In this document: positions 21,766 through 33,183 of the stretch, piece by piece | Layout of the letters: each line of letters starts with the position of its first letter | Numbering within the stretch: the first letter of the stretch is position 1 | Source of the DNA: Lonicera japonica | Taxonomy: Eukaryota > Streptophyta > Magnoliopsida > Dipsacales > Caprifoliaceae | Direction of reading: 5' to 3' | DNA: 64,000 nucleotides | NCBI GenBank assembly: GCA_021464415.1 | Contig: JAKCWG010000810.1 | Location: 248,001-312,000 of the forward strand | The notes under the pieces: model-generated | Told to the model about the DNA's origin: nothing | Databases searched by the model: none | Seen by the model: the letters and a program-made list of their open reading frames with translations, nothing else | Translations under genes and position numbers: made by a program

Positions 21766-23123
21766 GGGGCATGGCAAAAGGCTACACTCAGACACATGGG
21801 ATCGATTATTTGGAAACATTTGCACTGGTGGAAAAAATTAACAATGTGCGTGTCTTGATCTCTTTAGCAGTAAATATGAATTGGTCATTACAATAATTCG
21901 ATATGAAGAATGCATTCTTGCATGGGGATTCATAGGAGAAGATATACATGGAGCTCCCACCAGGGTATGATGTTCCTGTGGAGCACATAAACAATGTATG
22001 CGCGTAAATTGAGAAAGTCTTTGTATGTTTTGAAACAGTCTCCGAGTGCTTGGTTTGGGAGATTCGCCATATCAACGAGGAAGTTCGGATAAAAACAGAG
22101 CAATTCTGATAATACGTTGTTCTTGAAGAAGTGTTATGGGAAGATCACAGCACCTATTGTTTATGTTGATGATATGGTTATCACCGGGGATGACCCTTGT
22201 GAATGAAAAGCACTGAAAAATACCTATCTTGGGAGTTCGAGATGAAAGATCTTGGCGAGCTAATGTATTTTTTTGGGGATTGGGGTGTCCAGATCTTCAA
22301 AGGGAATCTTCCTCTCTCAGAGAAAGTATGCATTATATTTGCTAAGTAAAACAGGAATGTCTGCTTGCCAGCCATCATATACTCCTATGGAAGAAAGATT
22401 GAAATTTGAAATTGAAGCCGATCAAGTGCCTGTTGATAAAGGGTGTTGTCAGAGATTAGTAGGAAGGCTGATGTATTTAGCGCATACTAGACCCTATATT
22501 TTTTATGCATTGAGTACAGTTAGCCAGTTCATACATAATCCTAGAGAGAAGCATATGCGAGCTGTAATGAAGATTTTTAGTTATTTGAAGGCAGCTCCGG
22601 GAAAAAGGATTTTTGTTTACAAAGAACAGTGAATTCTTGAAAATTAAAGGGTACACTAACACTGATTGGGCCGAAAATATTGGTGACAAGCGATCTATAT
22701 CAGGATATTTCACATTTGTTGGTGTGAATCTCATCACATAGCAAAGCAAGAAATAAAATGTTATTTTTCGTTCGAGTACCGAACTAGAATATCGAGGAAT
22801 GGCAGTGGGATTCCAAGAGTTATTGTGGCTGTTACCATTGACTAAAATAGGTTATCCGCTGAGAGAACCTATGATGTTATATTGTGATAACAAAGAAGGA
22901 TGCGATATTGCTCAAAATCCGGTTCATGCAACATAATAGAACAAAGTATGTGGAAGTGGATAGATTCTTCATTAAAGAGAAGTTAGAGGAAAAAATAGTT
23001 ACAATGCCTCATATGAGCTCGGAAGATCAGTTAGCTGATGTACTTACTAAGGTTGTTTCTAACAAGATATTTTTCAGGTTGATTAGCAAGTTGGGCATGT
23101 TCAATATCTATGCACCAACTTGA
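21766..23123 (+). pseudogene. Ty1/copia pol fragment, second half (RT and RNase H)
   Basis: Copia RT resumes at MAKGYTQTHGIDYLETFA, then FDMKNAFLHGD and the catalytic YVDDMVITGDD (about 22160). The 120-codon frame 22273-22632 holds the RT thumb (GRLMYLAHTRPYIFYALS). RNase H follows with DKRSISGYF, SSTELEYRGM and LADVLTK, ending IYAPT then TGA at 23123. Multiple stops and shifts show it is dead. It starts where the fragment ending at 2344 stops, apart from about eight residues of possible overlap, so the two are probably one split element. Confidence 0.85.
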
Positions 23124-23131
23124 TGGGGGAG
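23124..23131 (+). promoter_or_regulatory. Polypurine tract of copia
   Basis: TGGGGGAG-type purine run directly before the LTR. Confidence 0.7.
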
Positions 23132-23286
23132 TGTTAGAATAATTAGGTTTCCTTATTGTATTCGTTTCTTTATGATATTATGTTTTTTTTTTTCGTTTCC
23201 CTTATGCATAACCATATAAATAGGGTCCTCTTGTATCAATTCATTATCATTGAAATACAATTCATATTCTCATCTCTCTCTAAACA
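23132..23286 (+). repeat. 3' LTR of the copia element, about 155 bp
   Basis: Starts TGTTAGAATAATTAGG after the polypurine tract and ends ...CTCTAAACA. It contains CATATAAATAGGG (about 23211-23223), a TATA box. The right boundary is supported because the following sequence (CAATAAACATTAGT) is the base-layer repeat that resumes with the same bases at 43222. Confidence 0.75.
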
Positions 23287-25517
23287 CCAATAAACATTAG
23301 TATAATGAGTAAATTTTTTATGTGAACAAAATTATATGAGGTCATGAGGACACAATAACAAAGTGCCACTTGTCGCCTCTAACTTAACTAGACTTAACTC
23401 AGTTAAATAATATAATAATTTAAAACTTATTAAAATAAAAAAATATAAGATTCTTCGCCATAAGAATATTACCTAGTTCACAAATTAACATACAATTCAA
23501 AGATGCTGAATAAATATCTTCTCTTATTCTTCTTTCTTTTAATTTGATTTGTTTATTCTATAAGCATAACTTAATCATTAATTTTGTTGTACAATAAATT
23601 AAATTCTTTTTTCCCTCCTCAAATATTTGACATGACCAACGAATTCAACACGAACTCAATACAAAGTTAGCAGGTTTGGGTAAAGTATAAACAAATTCGG
23701 GTCAATTTCGTGTCTGATACAACTAACTCGTTGAATAAATGGGTAGTTTTCGAGTTACTAAAGTTGACATGATTAACTAGAAATTGACTTAGACTTAAGT
23801 TAGATAAATTATGCAATTTTCAATTTTGTATTTAAATGATAGCTTAATCCGATAAATGTATAGACATTATCAAGTAATAGCTGAAGGGAGAAAAACCACG
23901 TTGAGGTACAAGCACATGAGTTCATGAAATCGGCAAAACACAAATGCTTGAGGGGCACTAAAGGGGCCCCAAAATAATGACCTAGTTTGGGCCCAAGGGA
24001 TTAGGCAAAACTAGAAGAGGAAAGGGCAAGAACCTAGCACTGGAAGAAATCAACCTTGTAGCCGAGTATAATTATTGATGTTGCCGAGTACGTAGAGTTC
24101 ATTTAGCATAAGAAAAGAAAATGTCAACATGGTCGTCTCCACTAATGTGAATAGGACACCTATATTAGCCAACTATAACACCTCGCCGAGATGGAAGTGA
24201 TAGCCAGTAATAAGAAGACTGCTGTAAAGTGCAAAGTTTGTTCGTTATGGATAAGAGAATAATCCACCTGTAAAGTATTAAAGTGGTGTCCAAGTTTTAC
24301 CCTTTACAGTCTTTTTGCTACTTACTCTAATGGAGCATTGTAACCCTAATTGTATACATATAAATAGAAAGGAAAAGCTCATTAAGAAAGGGACATTCAT
24401 CTGGTACAAACATTGAGGCATTAGGTTATAGAGAGAAAGGGCTGGTTGTTGTAATTTTTTTTCACCATCACCACAGTAATATAAACATACACAAAGGTGG
24501 ATGTACTGCCAGTAAGGAATAATAACCACTGGATGAACCTACCTATAAACAAAATATGTTGTCCATTGTCTTCATTCATTCTTCTTCATACTTATTTTAC
24601 TAATAATACCATCTTGTGGGTTGGCCCAAATTTTTGGTCCCCCAAAACTACAATTGTAGATGCTCTTATATTGTAATTATACATATTAATGAATTGTACA
24701 AATATTTTATACGAATAGTTGAGGAAACAATCGAATAAACATGGTAGGCAACATATTAATGTGTGGCTCCATATTGGAGTGGTGTTATATCAATTTGTAT
24801 TAAAAAATGTGTAGAATAAGTTTAACATTTTCTCATAAATGAGTATATCTTTTTGAATTTTTTATTTTTTCACTATTTTTGTACAAGTGTTTTGTAAAAA
24901 TTGATGAAGCATTAATTGAATAAACTTGTAGAGGTAGATATACAATTAATGTTTTATTGAATAAGCCTATTATGCATTTCAAATAGTGTCTATATATATA
25001 AATCACACTATTTGAGTAAATATTGACAATATATTAATTTAGTAGGTTGGGTTCTATTTAACTTAATTAATTCCATTTACCTATTTACATGGTAACAAAT
25101 TTCTTGCTTTTCCCTGTGTTGTTACGTCACCTACAATATCCTTATATTAATTTGTTATTGAATAATGAGATATTAGAGCAACCTAAATATTTAATTTTAT
25201 CAACTTAACTTTACTATAAAATAGTTTATTGTTATAGTAATGTTTTGGGTTTATTTTAAGAAAATAAGGGGTAAGAGATATTTTTTGACGGTGGGTGACA
25301 TAGACAAAAATTCTTATTTAAAAAGATATGGCTATTCAAACAGGTTCACATCTAGTATAATTCAACCCAAATAATTTAACTAACTATATACAATAAATAA
25401 TCCACTATTTAAACGTATCCCACCAAACTCTTTAGGATGACTTTATTTCAATTCATATTTTCTTGTAGTTAATCTACCTTTAATTTATCGGATTTTTGTA
25501 TGAACTTTCACAATATT
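23287..25517. repeat. Base-layer degenerate repeat, copy 1
   Basis: Noncoding and AT-rich. It aligns by eye over its length with 43220-44058 plus 47649-48560 (for example AACAAAGTGCCACTTGTC, AAGATTCTTCGCCATAAG, CTCCAACTACAATTG-type and GCATTTCAAATAGTGTC segments). The block 24960-25270 also recurs at about 40770, 51630 and 58110. An inner part (about 23880-24545, with ATAAATAGAAAGGAAAAG and GATGAACCTACCTA) resembles an old LTR remnant. Confidence 0.75.
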
Positions 25518-28500
25518 TATGACACCTCGAATTCTGTTATGAGATTTTCATCTTCGGAACCCGGTTAATCACAGATGCCGTGCGAGACAACGGGTTTAAA
25601 TATGTAAAATCACAACTTTTTAAAAATTTACTTTAACAAAACAAGATTTATAAAAAGACTCATTTTTAGAAAATTTCGGCATGTGGAGTTCGTTTCATTT
25701 AATAAACCACCCTATAAGGTTAAAACCAATTTTATATGAATAATTACGTTAAACTATAATTTCAAATCCACTCTACATATATAAAAACCATTTATATAAG
25801 TTCGGAATCGACATCCATCACCCAAAATACTTGTAGAATCCATACATAAATACAAAGAGCTTAACATAACAAAAGATTATACAACATGGTCCTTAGTCTA
25901 ACGACCAAGAGGTTCTATGCGCATCAGATGCTTTTAGACGATACACGCGCTCCAATCTAGGGGTGGTAAAAAAAACCAACTCACCGAGTTACCGAACCAA
26001 TCCGATTCGTTTAGAGCAGTTTTTTTTAAACCGATTTGGTTTCGGGTTTTAAAAAAAAACGCCACAGGTTCGGTTTCGTTTTTTTTCTAAAAACTGCCCC
26101 AAATATATATAAATAATATATAAAAATATTATTTTATATAAAAATAATATATAGAAATATTATTTTATATAAAAATATTATATAGAAATATTATTTTATA
26201 TAAAAATATATATATAAATATTATTTTATATGAAAATATATATATTATTTTTGAAGAATGGATACTTAATTTGTTTGAAGTTTAATTGTGTGTCTAGATT
26301 TAATGTCTAAAATTTATTTTTAACTTAAAATAATAGTTATTCGGGACGAGACTATTCGAATTGGTTAACCGTAAATTGATTTGGATTGGTTTCAGTTTAA
26401 AAAAAAAACCCGTTTCGGTTCGGGATAAAAGAATGCGGTTCGGTTTCGGGTTTACGCAAAACCTCCCCGTTGCCATTCTTACTCCAATCCCCGAAGCTTA
26501 TCTTGCAAAACTATTAGAAGACGAGATGAGCCGAATCAGGGCTAATGGGAACTATATGGGTTTTATTAGAAAATACATATAACATAGAAAGCACGTGCAA
26601 CTTTATATAGAAAATAATTACTTTACTGTATTAGAATAGTTTGAAAGCTATGCAATGCAATCCCCATCCAAATGCATACCGAACCCCGCTAGGACCCCTA
26701 TCCTAGCCATTGGAAGCTCTACCCGACAGACGAATCTCATCCGTAAGTAATCCATAAAGTGAATCCCCCACATGTCCCCGTGTTACCATGGAATTGTTAG
26801 GCCAAGACCACCTCGTTATAATGCTAGTTTCTTAGGGTTTGTCATGCTACATAGATTAGCTCTCAGGTCTAATTCAACGATATACTATACTATCCAGTAC
26901 TTATACCGTGAGTCGGTAACTAATAGCTAAGCATCGATCGTTTCCTATTTGTAAGTAGTTCATTATGAAATTATGTGCTTGGTTGATTAACTGGCATCGC
27001 CACAAGACTATTTGTTTAAGGTATTATGCTACGGTGTCCTCATTCAGTTATTCCATTAATCATGCTTTCCACTTTGATTGTTAATATATTATGTTTATTA
27101 CGGTTCGGGCAACTACTTCCTCAATCACCACTTGTTCTCACGTTCGTACATTATATTTAATGATCCAATAGTTACTAAATCTTCCCACTTTACATATGAA
27201 TACATTATTGAATGCTTCCCTACATGTATTATGATCCTGCTATCTATTCTCTATGTGTATCGGTTCTGTCTAATAGTGTCCTCCTACCTTCTTACATCAT
27301 TACATCATAGCCGAGGCAACATACACAAATCAATATAAGATATGATACGGTACAATGATTATAACAACATCAATAACAATCGTATAATCAACAATCTCAC
27401 AATAATCCTTGTATCATATCTTTAGCATAATACCTCAGTTTCGCCCTGCGGTCTGACCAGGCCTAGAACAATGGTTCCCAAAGGGTCCAAGGCTCTTATC
27501 CATGTCTCCTCTCAGTGGGAAATGGCTTAGGGACATAGTTCTCCAAGTAACTTATTCGGAAATAACCCTTAAGACATTTTTCCGAAAATAACACTCCGAA
27601 TAGTTAACGAAAAAAACATACATACAAGTCACTTCGACACTTAAAATGAACTACACCAAGAGACACCATAGCATGGTGTTGTCCATTAGTAACCCAATTA
27701 CTTCCCGGGAAACTCACCAAATGATCAGTAGTGGCACATGGGACATACTTCGTTTGTTGGGAAAACCCATCTAACCCAAAACACATAGTCTTGTGAGAAG
27801 GCAAGATACATAGAGTGGGCTCTTCTTTGTGGGCTTTCAACCACGGGTGGAGTCACCTTCGTCTTTTCTCGTGCATGGTTTAGGTAATTTCACCCAGGGG
27901 CGACAATAGGCGGCCCCTCTTCGAGTCACGCACGAGTTACCCGATGCTCGGGTCCATCATATCCAGCCCATAAGTGTGATCACATAACCAAGAATATACC
28001 GATTTCTTCTCAACAATATATATTACCAATCATATCATCCATCACATGTATGGCAATCAACATATATATATACAAGCACACAATCATCATCATTCATATA
28101 TCATTATCTTAAGCGTCACTACCACACTTGTATTTCATGAATTAATCGTGTTATAGTTATAACTATATTACCGACAAGAGGTTTATTATGATTATCATTA
28201 TCCATCATTCATCATCCATTATCATAACTTTGCTTATAATGAAGTATCATGTACGAAATTCTAAGGCCGAATGGGTTTTTATTAAAGCCCTCGTGTCATT
28301 CATCAATCTATGATCACTTTCTATATTTATTCACCTAACCGATATGCGTACGGCGTGCTATCCCCTCATGGTTATGGTTACTACAACCCACAACCTACCA
28401 AATTGAATTACTTACATTACTATGGTGAATCGAGGCAGTGATCTCATTACTAATGCTAATAATAGTTTATACAGAGCACTAGGCTCAAAGGCTAGTATAC

Positions 28501-29150
28501 AGCATTCTCACCTTAGTGGGTTTGTAGTATAAACATCATGAACCATGTTCAACACTTACAGTTAATAATATATCTATGTATAGCTACCATTTATAGCCCA
28601 CAATCAACCACTTATAAGGCACAAATACCAAAACCCTCAAGTTCCTAAGTTAAACGTGATTTATAAGGTGGGTTCCCTACGAATCGTGGCGTACATGAGA
28701 TAAAACATGAATCTACTTATTTAATCATGCAATAGAAATGATAACCTACCCATACCAAACCTCAATCGAAACTATATCTTGCCCGACCCATGTGATGCGC
28801 ACACAACCCAAGGGTTTCATAAAAATCCCCAATTTGTATATAAATCTCTAACATAACATGTAATAAGTTGAAATAGAGTTAAGTATTAGTGTTCCCACCT
28901 GATTGAAGCTTAATCTTGAAGTTGAGAAAGCGTAGACACCGAACCTCGAACCCCTAGCTCGTGCTCAAGCTCCAATGGACGAAGACCAATATGGAAGACG
29001 ATGAATAGTGAAGGATGAGGTGATTTGAATCTCAAATCTTGGATGAGGGTTGGGAGATGTGTAGAATCTCTTGTCTCTTTTTTTAGAGCTCCATTAAGTC
29101 TCTCTCTAGAGCTCCTTTGATGTTATGTGCTCGAAAATGGGGTTTTTATG
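25518..29150. mobile_element. Truncated copy of a 3.6-kb LTR
   Basis: Starts TGACACCTCGA and matches the solo LTR at 44059-47648 along nearly its whole length (for example CCCGGTTAATCACAGATGCC, TTCGAGTCACGCACGAG, CTCCAATGGACGAAGA). The match stops at CTCGAAAATGGGG (about 29145), roughly 570 bases before the right end of the other copy, where ULP1-MULE sequence begins. It holds no gene. Left insertion site: ACAATATT, whose empty counterpart is at about 48570. Interrupted by a hAT MITE at 25958-26481. Confidence 0.8.
25958..26481. mobile_element. hAT-like MITE (524 bp)
   Basis: Flanked by a perfect 8-bp duplication CTCCAATC (25950-25957 and 26482-26489). The ends are TAGGGGTGGTAA and the degenerate inverted partner, with ACCGAACC / GGTTCGGT subterminal repeats, a known hAT MITE style. 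The interior is an AT-rich run of TATTATTTTATATAAAAA repeats (26105-26240). Noncoding. Confidence 0.85.
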
Positions 29151-30419
29151 AGTAATTTTTTTTAAAGTCATTATTTTCTATAATTGCAGTATTGGTTTTG
29201 TGAACACTATAATGGTGTTCAACCGTATGATGGGCACAGTGATGATACGCCAAGGTTTGTTAGATGGAACATAAACATCTTGAGGCGTATGCTTTATGAA
29301 TCGGAGCTTGCAGATTTGGATGCATCAAAGGTAATGAAAACAAAATTTTTTATATGGTCTTATGATTAATTTTTATCTTTTTTAACATTGTTTTGCTTTT
29401 ATAATCCAGGTATCCAAAGAAATAGGTAACATTTCTACGGAGGAGGAAGTGTTGTTGAGTCCGCATTATGCGGATAAGGCAGGGAAGGACATGAAAGCCA
29501 TAGAGTGGCACACACCAGAAGCAGAAATGGTGAAGGAGGGTGCTGGGAAAGGTGACGACAAAGATAATGAAATTAAAGATCTGAAAAAGAGGGTCGCGGA
29601 GCTTGAAATGATGCTTAATCTGAGCAAACGCAAAGATTTTATTGATCCAGAGTTTATTTTTTGTGATAAACCAGAAGAAGACGACCCTGATTCATATGTT
29701 GATCTTGTTTGTTCTAGTGTACGGGGAGACTTGCAATTTGAGACATCATCGAAAGAACAAAATATAAGGGAAGAGGAGAAAGGTGAAGAAAAAAGGTGAG
29801 ATCGATTATAATAAGACTCAAAGCAAAACCAAGGAAGGTTAAGTTGGATAGTAATTATGAATATTACTATTTAAAGAGGAAGAAAGAAAATGAGGATGAG
29901 GGAGGAAAAAAGGATGAAGGAAACAAGAATAAGAGGAGGAAGAAGAAGAAAGGAGGTGAACCAAAGCAGGACGTGTTTGTGGAGAAAGATTATGTAAAGG
30001 ATTTTCCAAAAGATGTTGGGGTTGATGATGAGAAAGAGATGGTGAAAAAGACTCCAGAGGTTAAAGGTGAAGAAAAGAAAGAGGGTGACCTCCCAAGTTT
30101 TGATTTGAACATTGACTTGAGTCGGGAATCAGCAAAGGAAGATGATTCCCTGAAGGAAAATTTAGGAAAGATAGCTGAAGAAGATGCACCCGCAGCAATT
30201 GAAGAAGAAGTCATCGATGTTGATGACTTGCCAATTGGAGATGATGAAGTTGCGGAAAAATTTCTACCGCTATCTAAAAGGAAAGATAGATTGGTTTATC
30301 TTGATGATAATGAAAGGGAGGTTGTTGAGAATTTTTTCAAGAATGCAAATAAATCGTATGTATTATTTTTAATTTAATTGTATTTTATTTTCTACTTGTT
30401 ATAAAAGAAAGAAAGTTTA

Positions 30420-30605
30420 TGCTAAATGCATTTAGCACCCCCTGTCATCACACTTAACAGCAAACCAGAAGGTGCTAAATGCATTTAGCACCCCCTGTCA
30501 TCACATTTTGACAAACAATACCAGAAGGTGCTAACTGCATTTAGCACCCCCTGTCATTACATTTTGACAAACAATATCAGAAGGTGCTAAATGCATTTAG
30601 CACCT
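30420..30605. repeat. Palindrome array 1 (4 units), in a ULP1 intron
   Basis: Four copies of a 22-bp palindrome built from GGTGCTAAATG and its reverse complement, about 55 bp apart. The spacers are near-identical (CCCCTGTCATCACATTTTG then ACAAACAATACCAGAA). Confidence 0.92.
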
Positions 30606-31520
30606 CCTTTTAGCATTTGGACTATTGTGCTGAATTTTTTATTTGTACTTTTACTGGGACAGTACCATGGCTTGGAGAAGTTACAATATGTCAATTTTCA
30701 TATCGGGCTATCTTCTTCAAGATCTGATGTGCAATCATTTTGTTGATGGGCAGGTATTGTTATAATAACTTTAAAGTTATGGTTTGTCTATTTTATAAAG
30801 TGATAGAATTGTATAAATCTAAGAGTATTTTTATTAACTGTGCTCTCTATGAATGCAGATCAGTGATTGGTATGTCAAGTACATATCAAAAGATATGCAA
30901 CAAAGAAATAGTGTCATTTTTTCTTTTTCTGCTTGGGTAATACTTTATGTTTTATATCATGTAACTTTGAATGGTTTTTTCTGTTCTGTTGGATGCTAAA
31001 TATATAAAAAAAATTTAATATGCAACAAGGTGTACGGGATGGGATTCCAATCTTTATTAAGGATTGTCTTGAGGATGATATAATTAAAATGCCCGTGGAA
31101 ACTAAATATCTTATATTTCCTATGAACAACGAGAGGTCTCTTGGCGATAGTGGTGGTTATCATTGGACACTTCTTGTTTTTAATCTACCCAGTTTACGCT
31201 GGATTCATTACAACACAATGCTGCCAAGAAGAAGAGCAAAACAATCAAAGAAATTGGAGGACCATTATTACGAGGAGGCCGTACAGATGGTATTTTTTTG
31301 AAAACTTTTTCATTACTCTTAGTGTTCACAGTAATGATTCTAATATTTTGGTTTTTATGTGATATGTGTAGAAGAAAGCTGTAATGAAGCGTTTGAAGGA
31401 TCGAGGTGATTTGAAACTGAAGGACACAAAGGTGATTAGGGCAGAGTGTGTGCAGCAAGGAGAAGAGTAAGTACTTTCCGATGTCAAAAAAAATAGTTTT
31501 TTGTTTTTGTGGTGGACAAT

Positions 31521-31702
31521 TGGTGCTAAATCAGTTTAGCACCTTCAAGATATGTAGTATCAAAGTGTACATGGGTGATAAATGCATTTAGCACCCACTG
31601 TCATCAGATTTAACAGGAAACCAGAAGGTTCTAAGTGCATTTAGCACCCCCTGTCATCACATTTGACAACAATACCTGAAGGTGCTAAGTGCATTTAGCA
31701 TC
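31521..31702. repeat. Palindrome array 2 (4 units), in a ULP1 intron
   Basis: Four variant copies (TAAATCAGTTTA, GATAAATGCATTT, TCTAAGTGCATTT and CTAAGTGCATTT cores) with the same spacer family as array 1. Confidence 0.88.
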
Positions 31703-32261
31703 CTTTTTTGATAAATTATGCTATAACATTGTTTACTCCTTGGACTTATATATTTTTATGTCGTTTGCAGTCCTGATTGTGCACTATTTGTGTGTGAATT
31801 TATTGAAAGACTTCTTCGCAGTAAAGAAGTTCCGAAAGCTATGGATATAAAGTTGATGCTCATGAAGCGTGCAAAAATTACTCATCTGTTGTTGACTGAT
31901 AAGGATCATAGCTGGGAACCTGAAGTAGAAGGAGTTCCCAATGAAATTGCTGAGGAGGGAGTTGATGATAAGTCTGCGGATAAAGGCGGTGGTTATGGTG
32001 ATAGTGTTAATTCGATTATTGATGATGCTGTAACATTTGTAGTTGAAAATGCAGAAGAATTTAATGAATTTGATGAATAGTTATTTTTGTAAGTATTTTT
32101 GTAATGATAGCTGTGAATATTTGATATATTTGTATATTGGAAAATGTGAAAGAAGTTTGATGACTAGTGCTTTTTGTAACCATTGTTGTGAGATTTCTTT
32201 TTACAGGACCACTTGTTTAATATGTTGAATCCTCTGTGAGCACAGATCACAAAAATTCAGT

Positions 32262-32724
32262 AAGTGCTAAATGCATTTAGCACCCCAATCCAGGAGGTGC
32301 TAAATGCACATTACAAAATCCTGTACATAGATGTGAATGTCAATATATTTATATAGTGGAAAATGTGAAGGAATTTGATGAGTAGTGATTTTTGTAAGCG
32401 TTGTTAGATTTTCTTTACATTAAAAGTCTTTTTTGAGTACCACTTGTTTAACATGTTGAATCCCATGTGAGCACACATTACAAAAATCCTAGAGCTGCTT
32501 AAAAGTGCATGTAGCAGCTCTTGTCAACACACATCACAAAAAATCCAGGGAGTTGTAAATTCATTTAGCAAACCATGTGATAACACATTACAAAAATCCA
32601 AGAGGTGCTAAATGGATTTGGCACCACTTCTCAATACACATCACAAAAATTGTTGTGGTGCTAAATGCATTTAGCATGTTTTGTCAACACACATTACAAA
32701 AATCCGGGGTGCATTTAGCACCCC
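32262..32724. repeat. Palindrome array 3 (about 7 degenerate units), intergenic
   Basis: Downstream of the ULP1 stop. Units are more diverged, and the spacers are now of type ACACACATCACAAAAATCC. The region 32081-32260 before it and 32725-33016 after it hold no supported gene. Confidence 0.8.
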
Positions 32725-33178
32725 TTGTCAACACACATCACAAAAAAATCCATGAGCACAGAGGAAGAAGTATTCAAGTGTCACTTGCCCCAAAGATATT
32801 TTAGCAACATTTTCTAAATATAAGATAACACATTAAACCATGTTCACAAAATAATCATTATCAATCAAAAGGTGTTTAAACAATTTGAGGACATGTTATA
32901 AGAGAAAATATAATTTGTAAGAAATTGTTAGAACAGGACTAGTTGCAATGAATAATTTTTCTGTAAGGTATCTGTATGAATATAAGATCAAATATCTATG
33001 TATGTACGTTCCGCACTATTTCTAAGCCATTGGCTCGGTGCACGATTTCTTGTTGTGATAAACATATTTGTTGCACCTTCCACACTTTCGTTTCTTCCTC
33101 GTACTTGAAGTGTTTATGTCGAATCGATTCTTTTTTGGTCGACCAGGCTGTGTGTTGCAATCTGGAGCTAATATCTCA

Positions 33179-33183
33179 GTTAC
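33179..33183. repeat. Solo-LTR target duplication, left
   Basis: GTTAC, identical to 34912-34916. Confidence 0.9.

Larger units (their letters stand above)
29165..32080 (+). pseudogene. ULP1-like C48 cysteine peptidase gene, N-terminally truncated
   Basis: Related to SUMO proteases, but carried by a transposon. Exons read: 29165-29330 (YWFCEHYNGVQ, PRFVRWNINILRRML), about 29409-29795, 29796-30355 (very acidic/Lys-rich, coiled), 30663-30753, 30859-30936, about 31030-31289, 31372-31466 and 31771-32080 (TAG). Catalytic elements: His in GGYHWTLLVF (31161-31163), Asn in IHYNTM (31212-31214) where family members usually have Asp, Gln in CVQQGEE, and Cys in PDCALFVCEFIERLL (31778-31780). Introns 30356-30662 and 31467-31770 remove cleanly in frame and each contains a palindrome array. 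A break at 29795 (TGA or a short intron) and an unclear junction at about 31029 leave activity uncertain. The true start is lost. Confidence 0.75.
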
